Shown here: positions 16,634 through 23,688 of the stretch, piece after piece
Layout: each line of letters starts with the position of its first letter
Numbering within the stretch: position 1 is the first letter of the stretch
Source: Streptomyces alanosinicus
Lineage (GTDB): Bacteria; Actinomycetota; Actinomycetes; Streptomycetales; Streptomycetaceae
Direction: 5' to 3'
Length of the DNA stretch: 64,000 nt
Assembly (NCBI RefSeq): GCF_014650595.1
Contig: NZ_BMVG01000019.1
Span: 84,419-148,418, forward strand
Notes under the pieces: model-generated
Seen by the model: only the letters and a program-made list of their open reading frames with translations
The model's database searches: none
What the model was told of the DNA's origin: nothing
Position numbers and translations under genes: made by a program

Positions 16634-17394
16634 TTGCCCTCCTCGATGCCGGTGATGCGCTCGGCGATGACGGCCGCCCGCGCGAGCAGCGGCCGCGCGT
16701 AGGCCCGGCGCAGCTCGTCCGGGGTGTCGAAGCCGGGCTCGTCGGCGAGCCAGGCGTCCGGGATCTCCGCGGTGACCTCGGCGAGCAGGTCCTCGGTGAC
16801 GCGGGGCGCCAGCTCGGCCGCGGCGGCGGTGACGTCCGGGGCGAAACGGGCGAGGGCGTGCTCGGCGGCGTCGTAGGGACGGGCCGCGGAGGCCTCGACG
16901 GAGGGCCAGTTGTGGTGCCAGATCATCGTCGCGCCGTGGTCGATGAGCCACAGCTCGCCGCGGTGCACGAGGAGGTTGGGATTGCGCCAGGAGCGGTCCA
17001 CGTTGTTGATCAGCGCGTCGAACCAGACGATCCGGCCGGCCTCCTCGGGACTCACCGGGAAGGCGAGCGGGTCGTAGCCGAGGGCGCCGGAGAGGAAGTC
17101 CATGCCGAGGTTGGTGCCGCCGCTGGACCGGAGCAGGTCCTGCACCTGCTGCTCGGGCTCGCCGAGTCCGAGGACCGGGTCCAGCCGAAGGGTGACCAGG
17201 CGGGGCATCCGGAATCCGAGCCGGCGGGCGAGTTCGCCGCACACCACCTCGGCGACCAGGGTCTTGCGGCCCTGTCCGGCGCCGGTGAACTTGATGACAT
17301 AGGTCCCGAAGTCGTCGGCCTCGACGAGTCCCGGCAGCGAGCCGCCCTCACGCAGCGGCGTGATGTAGCGGGTCGCGGTGACTTCCTTGAGCAT
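16630..17394 (-). CDS. HipA-like kinase family protein
   Basis: A 254-residue protein with a compact kinase core related to HipA/phosphatidylinositol-type kinases. A nucleotide-binding lysine is probably in TYVIKFTGAGQG (near residue 35). The catalytic loop is NNVDRSWRNPNLLV with the Asp and Asn expected of the HxDxxxxN class, and the metal-binding DFG equivalent is LIDHG. It is much shorter than HipA (about 440 residues) and lacks the HipA N-terminal subdomain, and no HipB-type HTH partner adjoins it. Instead it is coupled by a GTGA overlap to DUF3037. Substrate unknown. Confidence 0.82.
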   Translation of the reverse strand: MLKEVTATRYITPLREGGSLPGLVEADDFGTYVIKFTGAGQGRKTLVAEVVCGELARRLGFRMPRLVTLRLDPVLGLGEPEQQVQDLLRSSGGTNLGMDFLSGALGYDPLAFPVSPEEAGRIVWFDALINNVDRSWRNPNLLVHRGELWLIDHGATMIWHHNWPSVEASAARPYDAAEHALARFAPDVTAAAAELAPRVTEDLLAEVTAEIPDAWLADEPGFDTPDELRRAYARPLLARAAVIAERITGIEEGK

Positions 17395-17576
17395 CGCCCC
17401 AGGTTACTGGGGCGGGCGGGTGGCTCGGCGGGCCGGGCCTGACAGCCGGCCGACAGCTGTGGCTTACGGCGGCCTCATGCCCGGGCGGCAAGGATCTGGG
17501 TGCCCGGCTGAACGGGTGGCGTCCGGGCGCCGTACCCCTGGACGGATCACGAGAAGCTCCGCGGAAGGGAACCCAC

Positions 17577-18089
17577 ATGACCAGCGCATCGCCCCAGCAT
17601 GCCGCGGGACCGGCCCGCCGTACCGTCGTGGCGGCGGCCGGCGCGGCGGGGCTCGCCGCCGCGCTGACCGCCTGCGGTTCGAGCGACAGCTCGGCCGGCT
17701 CGGCCGGCGCCGGGTCCGGCGCCGCCGGCACGACCGGCTCCACCGGGGGCACGGCGGGTACGGGCGGCACCGGCTCCACGGCGACGTCGCAGAACGCCGG
17801 CGGCTCCGCGCTCGCCAAGACCTCCGACATCCCCGAGGGCGGCGGCAAGATATTCAAGGACCAGGGCGTGGTCGTCACCCAGCCGACGGCGGGCACGTTC
17901 AAGGCGTTCTCGGCCAAGTGCACCCACCAGGGGTGCGCGGTGGGCAGCGTGACCGGCGGGGCGATCGTCTGCCCGTGCCACAACAGCCACTTCTCCGTCG
18001 CGGACGGCAGCGTGAAGCAGGGTCCGGCGACCCAGCCGCTGCCCGCCGCGAAGATCACCGTCTCCGGCGAGGACATCAAGCTGACCTGA
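17577..18089 (+). CDS. Tat-exported Rieske 2Fe-2S lipoprotein
   Basis: A 170-residue exported redox protein. The N-terminus has a twin-arginine-type ARRTVVAAAG motif, a hydrophobic run and the lipobox LTAC, then a Gly/Ser/Thr spacer (residues 34-75). The Rieske domain follows with box 1 CTHQGC (ligands C115, H117; C120) and box 2 CPCHNSHF (ligands C132, H135; C134). C120-C134 should form the usual disulfide. The small size means it is a stand-alone electron carrier, not a dioxygenase. RBS GGAAGGGAA precedes the ATG. Its partner oxidoreductase is not encoded next to it. Confidence 0.93.
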   Translation: MTSASPQHAAGPARRTVVAAAGAAGLAAALTACGSSDSSAGSAGAGSGAAGTTGSTGGTAGTGGTGSTATSQNAGGSALAKTSDIPEGGGKIFKDQGVVVTQPTAGTFKAFSAKCTHQGCAVGSVTGGAIVCPCHNSHFSVADGSVKQGPATQPLPAAKITVSGEDIKLT

Positions 18090-18095
18090 GCCGCG

Positions 18096-18740
18096 TCAGC
18101 CGCGCCCGCCCGGCCGCCTGAGACAGCCCAGCACCTCGTCGGTGGTCGCGACCGTGGCGACCAGCGCGAGGGTGTGTCTGATCATCGCGGAGGTGTAGTC
18201 GGCGGGCACCCCCGCGACGGCGTCGGCCGGGACGACGGCGGTGTAGCCGAGGTTGACCGCGTCGAACACGGCGTTGGGTATCGCCACGTTGGCGGAGACC
18301 CCCGTGACGATCAGCGTGCGGCAGCCGAGGTTGCGCAGCAGGGCGTCGACAGCGGTGCCGTGGATCGGGGACAGGCCGTGCAGCCGGCGTACGACGATGT
18401 CCTCCTCGGCGACCTCGATCGGTGGCGCGACCCGGACCGCGTGGGTGCCGGACAGCTGGAGCACCGGGAGCCGTTCCGCGGCCCGGAACAGCCGGGCGTT
18501 GCGGCTCGCGCCCCGGCCGTCCGGGCGGCGTTCGGCGATCGCGTGGACGACCTGGACACCGCTCGCATGGGCGGCGGCGACCAGCCGGGCCACATTGCGC
18601 AGCGCACCGGAGAAGCGGGCCTCGCGGGCGAGTTCGGGCAGCGCGCTGTCCGGGCCGACGACCCCCTGCTGGCACTCCACGGTGAGCAGCACGGTGCTCA
18701 CGGGGTCGAGGAGTTCGCTGAGCTGTTCGTACGACGGCAT
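18096..18740 (-). CDS. Isochorismatase-fold protein with substituted active site
   Basis: A 214-residue protein with the isochorismatase/cysteine-hydrolase fold (VLLTVECQQGVVG at the start, LIVTGVSANVAIPNAVFDA in the second half, DAVAGVPADY later). All three positions of the cysteine-hydrolase triad are changed: the Asp of LLxxDxQ is Glu (VECQ), the Lys is Arg (VVRRLHG), and the Cys of NVCV is Ala (NVAI). True isochorismatases also lack the Cys but keep the Asp. The protein may be a binding protein or use altered chemistry. The start at 18740 has AAGGAA seven bases upstream; ATG 18746 is the alternative. Confidence 0.82.
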   Translation of the reverse strand: MPSYEQLSELLDPVSTVLLTVECQQGVVGPDSALPELAREARFSGALRNVARLVAAAHASGVQVVHAIAERRPDGRGASRNARLFRAAERLPVLQLSGTHAVRVAPPIEVAEEDIVVRRLHGLSPIHGTAVDALLRNLGCRTLIVTGVSANVAIPNAVFDAVNLGYTAVVPADAVAGVPADYTSAMIRHTLALVATVATTDEVLGCLRRPGGRG

Positions 18741-18753
18741 ACCCATTTCCTTT

Positions 18754-18798
18754 TCTGACGCGATGTCAGAGGATCTCCAGAACACGATAGTTCTCTGG
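18754..18798. promoter_or_regulatory. Two dyads between divergent isochorismatase-like and PPOX genes
   Basis: TCTGAC-GCGAT-GTCAGA (18754-18770, perfect 6-bp arms) and AGAAC-ACGATA-GTTCT (18779-18794, perfect 5-bp arms within a longer CCAG..CTGG frame). They fill the 83-bp divergent promoter region, so both genes are probably controlled by the same DNA-binding proteins. No regulator gene adjoins them, so the protein must come from elsewhere. Confidence 0.5.
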
Positions 18799-18823
18799 CA
18801 CGACGTGAGAGAAGAGGGGCCGC

Positions 18824-19294
18824 ATGACCGTCACTCAGCAGCGCCGGGGCCGGAAGATCATGATGACGCCCGGCGAGCTGGACGAGTTCCTCACCTGTCA
18901 GCGCACCTGCCGGGTCGCGACCGTCTCGGCGGACGGCGCCCCGCATGTCAGCGCCCTGTGGTTCGCCTGGGACGGCACCTCGCTGTGGCTGTACTCGGTG
19001 GTGCGCAGCAGGCGTTGGGCACAGCTGCGGCGCGATCCGCGGGTGGCGGTCGTGGTCGACTCGGGCGAGGAGTACGACCAGTTGCGCGGCGTCGAGCTGT
19101 ACGGCCGGGTGGAGTTCGTGGGCGAGGCACCGCGGGTCGGAGAGCTGTGCGCCGAACTCGACACGGCCGAGACACTGTTCGCACGCAAGAACTTCGGCCT
19201 GGACGAGATGCCGCACGACGGCCGGCACGCCTGGGCCCGGCTGACCCCGCAGAAGATCGTCACCTGGGACTTCCGGAAACTGGGCGGAGCCTAA
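18824..19294 (+). CDS. Pyridoxamine 5'-phosphate oxidase-fold (PPOX) family protein
   Basis: A 156-residue split-barrel flavin or F420-binding protein. The core is FLTCQRTCRVATVSADGAPH, then VSALWFAWDGTSLWLYS and the RSRRWAQLRRDPRVAVVVD block that holds the cofactor phosphate in this family. Actinobacterial members are often F420-dependent reductases or heme-degrading relatives; cofactor type cannot be decided by eye. It is divergent from the isochorismatase-like gene and ends 12 bases from the convergent LysR gene. Confidence 0.85.
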   Translation: MTVTQQRRGRKIMMTPGELDEFLTCQRTCRVATVSADGAPHVSALWFAWDGTSLWLYSVVRSRRWAQLRRDPRVAVVVDSGEEYDQLRGVELYGRVEFVGEAPRVGELCAELDTAETLFARKNFGLDEMPHDGRHAWARLTPQKIVTWDFRKLGGA

Positions 19295-19306
19295 GTCCGG
19301 CCAAGC

Positions 19307-20209
19307 TCAGCCGAAGGTCCGTGCCGCGGTGCGCAGGGCGTCCACGGCGGCGCGGATCGAGGGGCGGCGGTCGGCGTCCGCCCGCCAGACCACGTACACA
19401 TGCCGGCGCACCCGCTGTCTGAGCGGCACCAGGGCCACGCCCTCCGGGACCGGGTGGCGGCCCAGCAGCGGGGCGATGCACACCCCCAACCCGGAGGCGA
19501 CCAGGCCGAGTTGGGTGTGGGTCTCGCCGGCGCGGTGGCCGACGATCGGCTCGACGCCCTTGGAGCGCAGGGTGAACATCAGCCACTCGTGGCAGAACTC
19601 GCCCTCGCCCCAGGTGATCCACTCGTCCTCGGCGAACTCGGTGAGATCGACCTCGTCCCGGCCGGCGAGCCGGTGCCCGACCGGCATGGCGACGTCGGCC
19701 GGGTCGTCCAGCAGGGGCGCCTTGACCAGGCCGTCGGGCACGGGCATCGGCTTGTTGTACCAGTCCAGCACCACCGCGAGGTCCAGGTCGCCGCGGACGA
19801 CTCCGGCGATGCCCCGCTCCGGCTCCAGCTCGCTGGAGCGCACCCGCAGCCCGGGGTGCTCGGCCCGCAGCGCGCCGAGCGCGGCCGGGAAGAGTCCGCG
19901 GGCGGCGGTCGGGAAGGCCGACAGCCGCAGTTCGCCGACGACCTGGCCGCGGTGCGCCTCCAGATCGGACTGGGCGAGTTCGACCTGCGAGAGGATGCGC
20001 GCCGCGTGCTCCGACAGCAGCCGGCCCGCGTCCGTGAGCCGCACGCCCCGGCCGTTCTTGGCGAGGAGCTGCTGGCCGATCTCGCGCTCCAGCTTGCCGA
20101 GCTGCTGGGAGACGGCGGACGTGGTGACGTGCAGCGCGTCCGCGGCCGCGCTGACCGAGCCGTGCCGGGCGAGGGCGTCGAGGGTGCGGAGGCGCTCCAG
20201 GTTCAACAT
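19307..20209 (-). CDS. LysR family transcriptional regulator
   Basis: A 300-residue regulator. The HTH occupies residues 1-60 (LERLRTLDALARHGSVSAAA, DALHVTTSAVSQQLGKLERE) and the effector-binding periplasmic-protein-like domain residues 90-295. The family acts as a tetramer that activates a divergent gene in response to a small molecule. The divergent gene here is an EamA exporter, separated by 74 bp that include a GAGAT-N12-ATCTC dyad. An amino acid or metabolite exporter switch is the natural reading (an inference, by analogy to ArgP/LysG-type pairs). Confidence 0.92.
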   Translation of the reverse strand: MLNLERLRTLDALARHGSVSAAADALHVTTSAVSQQLGKLEREIGQQLLAKNGRGVRLTDAGRLLSEHAARILSQVELAQSDLEAHRGQVVGELRLSAFPTAARGLFPAALGALRAEHPGLRVRSSELEPERGIAGVVRGDLDLAVVLDWYNKPMPVPDGLVKAPLLDDPADVAMPVGHRLAGRDEVDLTEFAEDEWITWGEGEFCHEWLMFTLRSKGVEPIVGHRAGETHTQLGLVASGLGVCIAPLLGRHPVPEGVALVPLRQRVRRHVYVVWRADADRRPSIRAAVDALRTAARTFG

Positions 20210-20223
20210 GTAAGTGATTCTAC

Positions 20224-20245
20224 GAGATACCGGGCGGGAAATCTC
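20224..20245. promoter_or_regulatory. LysR-type operator dyad
   Basis: GAGAT-N12-ATCTC lies in the 74-bp gap between the LysR gene and the divergent EamA gene. Length and T..A-containing inverted arms fit a LysR-type recognition site, which would place the activator just upstream of both promoters. Confidence 0.5.
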
Positions 20246-20283
20246 GATTGTGCTACGGAGTTGTCTCCCGCATCGTTGAGGCC

Positions 20284-21228
20284 ATGAGCAGCACAGTCAC
20301 CCCGGCCCGAACCCGGTCCTCCGCCCCTGTCCACCCTCGCCCCCGCCCCCGGCTCGACTGGCGGCTTCGCTTCTGCGCCGTCTCACTGATCTGGGGCTTC
20401 AGCTTTCTGCTGATCAAGGTGGGCACCGAAGGGTACGCACCGTTCCAGGTCACCCTGGGGCGGCTGGCGTTCGGTACGGCGGTGCTGGCGGCGACGATGG
20501 CGGTGAAGCGGGAGCGGCTGCCGCGCGGGGCCCGGCTGTGGGGCCATATGGCGGTCGCCGCGTTCTTCCTGAACGCCCTGCCGTTCTCCCTCTTCGCCTA
20601 TGCGGAGCTGACGATCCCGTCCACGCTCGCCGGTATCTGCAACGCGACGTCCCCGCTGTGGGGCATGGCGCTGTCGCTGGTCGCCCTGTCCGAGGACCGG
20701 CCGACCAGGGTCCGGGTGGCCGGACTCGGTCTCGGCTTCCTGGGCGTGCTGACCGTGCTGGGCGCGTGGCAGGGCTTCCACGGCCTGGACGCCAGGGGCA
20801 CGGCGATGGCCCTGCTGGCCTCGCTGAGCTACCCGGTGGGCTGGATCTACGTCCGCCGGACGCTGGCCGGCACGGGCCACTCCCATCTGTCGATGACGGG
20901 GGCGCAGCTGATGTTGGCAACGCTTCAACTGGCCGTGGTGACACCGCTGTTCACCAGCCTCCCCACCCGCTTCCCGTTCGTCCCGCTGCTGGCGATCGCC
21001 GCGCTGGGGGCGTTGGGGACGGGACTGGCGGTGCTGATCCAGTACGGGCTGGTCGCCGAGGTCGGTCCCACCACCGCACAGATGGTCACCTATTTCATCC
21101 CGGTGATCGCGACCGCCGCGGGGGTGGCTGTTCTCGGGGAGTCGCTGCGCTGGACCACCCCGGCGGGCGCGGTGATCGTGCTGGCGGGGGCGGCGCTCAC
21201 GCAGGTGCGGGGGCGGAAGGGCGCCTAG
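20284..21228 (+). CDS. EamA family (DMT) transporter, first of three
   Basis: A 314-residue membrane protein with ten hydrophobic helices in two EamA repeats. Repeat 1 has SLIWGFSFLLIKVGTEGYAP, and the repeat 2 region has the conserved Pro/Tyr pattern (TAQMVTYFIPVIATAAGVAV, then LGESL). EamA proteins export amino acids, nucleobase-like or toxic metabolites. The ATG at 20284 is used because the upstream in-frame part overlaps the operator region. The TAG stop (21226-21228) is formed by the terminal CTAG of the adjacent MITE-like element. Confidence 0.9.
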   Translation: MSSTVTPARTRSSAPVHPRPRPRLDWRLRFCAVSLIWGFSFLLIKVGTEGYAPFQVTLGRLAFGTAVLAATMAVKRERLPRGARLWGHMAVAAFFLNALPFSLFAYAELTIPSTLAGICNATSPLWGMALSLVALSEDRPTRVRVAGLGLGFLGVLTVLGAWQGFHGLDARGTAMALLASLSYPVGWIYVRRTLAGTGHSHLSMTGAQLMLATLQLAVVTPLFTSLPTRFPFVPLLAIAALGALGTGLAVLIQYGLVAEVGPTTAQMVTYFIPVIATAAGVAVLGESLRWTTPAGAVIVLAGAALTQVRGRKGA

Positions 21229-21431
21229 GGCGTGTTGCGAAAGTCCCGTCGTCCGCCCGGAGGGCGGGCCGAGCGGCGTCTGGTGCGTGCTCTGGGGGTC
21301 CCCCCCGGCCGGAGGCTGGGGGAGTGCCGGGCGAAAGCCCTCGTACTGGGCGTACGTGGGTTTTCGCCCGGTGCGGCGAGAGGGCGTGCCAGGCGTCGGG
21401 CGGCAGGCGGGACTTTCGCAACACGCCCTAG
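21225..21431. mobile_element. MITE-like palindromic element, 207 bp
   Basis: It is bounded by perfect 24-bp terminal inverted repeats: CTAGGGCGTGTTGCGAAAGT followed by CCCG at 21225-21248, and its exact complement at 21408-21431. The interior is also largely self-complementary (for example CCGGGCGAAA near 21325 against TTTTCGCCCGG near 21361), so the whole unit can fold into a long imperfect hairpin, and both strands encode similar nonsense peptides. There is no transposase. Both ends carry CTAG, possibly the duplicated target. The left end supplies the stop codon of the EamA gene. Confidence 0.7.
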
Positions 21432-21478
21432 TGGGGGACTTGGGGTTTCGTGCGCGTGTGCGGGCCGGATGGGGCCGA

Positions 21479-21502
21479 TCGCGCAGTTACCCACGCCCCT
21501 GG
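21479..21502. repeat. Dispersed repeat copy B (GCGCAGTTACCCACGCCCCT type)
   Basis: It matches copy A (11917-11940) at 22 of 24 positions, in the same orientation, and again lies just beyond the end of a minus-strand gene (MocR, ending at 21514). It is next to the MITE-like element. Confidence 0.6.
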
Positions 21503-21513
21503 TTCAGCCGCCG

Positions 21514-22854
21514 CTAGCCATAGACGCGCGCCGGAGACGGTCGTACCGCTGTCGCCACCGCGTCGGCCAGGGGGGCGACGTCCTCCTCCCTGAGCGTCGA
21601 GATCGTGATGCGGATCGCCTGGGGGCTGTTCAGGCGGAAGCGGGCGCCCGGGGAGACCGCCCAGCCCGCCTGCAGGAGACGGGCCAGCGCGCCGGTCTCG
21701 TCGGAGACCGGCACCCATACGTTCATGCCGCTGCGGCCGTGGGCGACAACTCCCCGGTCCGCCAGCGCGTCGACGAGCGCGTCCCTGCGGGTGCCGTACG
21801 CCCGCGCCACCGCCGTCCGGTCCACCGCGCCCTCGGCCCACAGCCGGGCCACGGCCCGCTGCAGCAGCAGGCTCACCCACCCGGGTCCCAGCCGCTGCCG
21901 GCCCCGCACCCGGTCGACGGTGACCGGGTCGCCGGTGAGGACGGCCACGCGCAGATCGGGGCCGTAGGCCTTGGAGGCGGAGCGGACGACGGCCCAGTGG
22001 TGGGTGACGCCCGCGAGGGGGTGCAGCGGGATGTCGACGATGCCGTGGCCGTGGTCGTCCTCGATCAGCAGGGTCCCGGGATGGTCGCGCAGGACCGCGC
22101 GCAGGGCACGCGCGCGTGTGGCGCTCACACAGGCACCGGTGGGGTTCTGGGCGCGGTCGGTGACGATGAAGGCCCGGGCGCCGGACTCCAGGGCGCGGCG
22201 CAGATCCTCGGCGCGCGGGCCGTCGTCGTCCATGCCCACCGGAAGGGTGCGCAGCCCCAGCGCGGGGACGAGATCGAGGGCGCTGCCCCAGCCGGGGTCC
22301 TCGACGGCGACCGCGTCGCCCGGCCTGAGGTGGGCGGACAGCACCCGCTCGATGGCGTCGAGGGAGCCCGACGTCACGGTCAGCGGGGCCTCGGGGACGC
22401 CCTCGGCGTCGAGTTCGGCGCGGGCGAGGCGGGCGAGCTCCGCGTCGACGGGGTCGTCGCCGTAGCGCACGGGCCGCGCGTCGCCCTCCTTCGCCGCCGC
22501 GGCCAGGGCCGGGGCGAGCCGGGGCAGCAGGGCCGGGTCCGGGTTGCCGGAGGCCAGGTCGCGGCCGCCCGCCGGGACCTCCACCCGCAGTTCCTCGCGG
22601 CCCGTGGTGGCCGGCTTGGGCCGGACACGGCTGCCCCGGCGGCCGGCGGTCTCGATCACTCCGCGCTCGCGCAGGGTGCGGTACGCGGCCGCGACGGTAT
22701 TGGGATTCACGCCGAGCCGGGTCGCCAACTCCCGCATGGGAGGCAGGGATTGGCCCGGATCCAGGGCGCCGGCTGCGACCGCGCGCTCGACGCTGGCCGC
22801 GATCTCTGCTGCGCCACGCCCTTCGATGGGATACTCTCCTAGCACAAACAACAT
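21514..22854 (-). CDS. MocR-type regulator (GntR HTH fused to aminotransferase domain)
   Basis: A 446-residue PLP-dependent transcription factor. The N-terminal winged helix has PPMRELATRLGVNPNTVAAA and YRTLRERGVIE. A linker with basic residues leads to a fold-type I aminotransferase domain with the PLP lysine in VVRSASKAYGPDLRV, the Asp/Tyr pocket in VTDRAQNPTG, and a C-terminal RFRLN Arg. Such proteins sense PLP or an aldimine and do not usually transaminate. The start is uncertain: ATG 22854 lies inside a CATAAT -10 box, and an in-frame GTG at 22845 would be a leaderless start. Its partner is a divergent PPOX-fold gene. Confidence 0.9.
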   Translation of the reverse strand: MLFVLGEYPIEGRGAAEIAASVERAVAAGALDPGQSLPPMRELATRLGVNPNTVAAAYRTLRERGVIETAGRRGSRVRPKPATTGREELRVEVPAGGRDLASGNPDPALLPRLAPALAAAAKEGDARPVRYGDDPVDAELARLARAELDAEGVPEAPLTVTSGSLDAIERVLSAHLRPGDAVAVEDPGWGSALDLVPALGLRTLPVGMDDDGPRAEDLRRALESGARAFIVTDRAQNPTGACVSATRARALRAVLRDHPGTLLIEDDHGHGIVDIPLHPLAGVTHHWAVVRSASKAYGPDLRVAVLTGDPVTVDRVRGRQRLGPGWVSLLLQRAVARLWAEGAVDRTAVARAYGTRRDALVDALADRGVVAHGRSGMNVWVPVSDETGALARLLQAGWAVSPGARFRLNSPQAIRITISTLREEDVAPLADAVATAVRPSPARVYG

Positions 22855-22856
22855 TA

Positions 22857-22868
22857 TGCACTAGTGCA
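22857..22868. promoter_or_regulatory. Palindrome TGCACTAGTGCA in the MocR/PPOX divergent region
   Basis: A perfect 12-bp palindrome overlapping the CATAAT -10 box of the MocR gene and lying upstream of the divergent PPOX gene. Its position suggests it is the autoregulatory operator of the MocR protein. Confidence 0.55.
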
Positions 22869-22928
22869 ATGCCGACCGCCACTCGGCGTTGCCGCACTGC
22901 TCGCCAATGCCGCCACGGAGGGACCGCC

Positions 22929-23609
22929 ATGCAGGGGACGACCGAGGAAACCCAGGCCGCCGCCTACACCCCGACCGACCGCACCGTGCCCACGCGCGCC
23001 GCCGCCCGGGCGTCGTACGACAAGGAGCTGGTACACGCGATACTCGACGAGGGCTATGTCTGCCACCTCGGCTTCGTCCGCGACGGCGCCCCCGTGGTGC
23101 TGCCGACGCTGTACGGCCGGGTCGGCGAGCGGCTCTATGTGCACGGGTCCACCGGTTCCCGTCCGTTGCGGCAGACCGGCGAGAGCGATCCGGGCCTGCC
23201 GGTGTGTGTGACGGTCACCCACGTGGACGGGCTGGTGCTGGCCCGCTCCGCCTTCCACCACTCCATCAACTACCGCTCCGTGGTGGTGCACGGCATCGCC
23301 CGCGAGGTCACCGACCCGGAGGAGAAGCGGGCGGCCCTGGACGCGCTGGTGGACCACGTCGTGCCGGGCCGCGCCGCCGACTCCCGGCCCGCGAACAAGA
23401 AGGAACTGGCCGCCACCGCGGTGATCCGCCTGGACCTGGACGAGGTCTCGGCCAAGGTCCGCACCGGCGGCGCCAACGACGAGCCGGAGGATCTCGCGCT
23501 GCCGCACTGGGCCGGCGTCCTCCCGCTGCGCGGCGGCTACGACGCCCCGGTCCCCAACGCCGACCTGGCGCCCGGCATCGAGCTGCCGGACTACCTGAAG
23601 CAGCGGTAG
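22929..23609 (+). CDS. PPOX-fold family protein (FMN-binding, NimA-like)
   Basis: A 226-residue split-barrel protein of the pyridoxamine 5'-phosphate oxidase-like class that also holds nitroimidazole-resistance proteins. Conserved blocks are DEGYVCHLGFVRDGAPVVLP, the TLYGRVGERLYVHGSTGSRP phosphate loop, and HHSINYRSVVVHG. The ATG at 22929 has GGAGGGA in front; the open frame further upstream runs through the operator and is not used. A GntR/MocR regulator divergent from a PPOX gene is a recurring actinobacterial pair and suggests a role in vitamin B6 or flavin chemistry (an inference). Confidence 0.86.
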   Translation: MQGTTEETQAAAYTPTDRTVPTRAAARASYDKELVHAILDEGYVCHLGFVRDGAPVVLPTLYGRVGERLYVHGSTGSRPLRQTGESDPGLPVCVTVTHVDGLVLARSAFHHSINYRSVVVHGIAREVTDPEEKRAALDALVDHVVPGRAADSRPANKKELAATAVIRLDLDEVSAKVRTGGANDEPEDLALPHWAGVLPLRGGYDAPVPNADLAPGIELPDYLKQR

Positions 23610-23640
23610 GAGGACCCCGATCGCCCGTCGAGGGCGTACC

Positions 23641-23681
23641 GCCCCGTGCCGGCGCCGGACCACCCGGTGCCGGCACGGGGC
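23641..23681. terminator. Bidirectional terminator between PPOX and EamA genes
   Basis: GCCCCGTGCCGGC (23641-23653) pairs perfectly with GCCGGCACGGGGC (23669-23681) across a 15-base loop, in the gap between the two convergent genes. Confidence 0.75.
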
Positions 23682-23688
23682 GCGTCGG

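Noticed and set aside
16630..17394. Classical HipBA toxin-antitoxin system
   Set aside because: No HipB-type HTH gene adjoins; the kinase is far shorter than HipA and is coupled to DUF3037.
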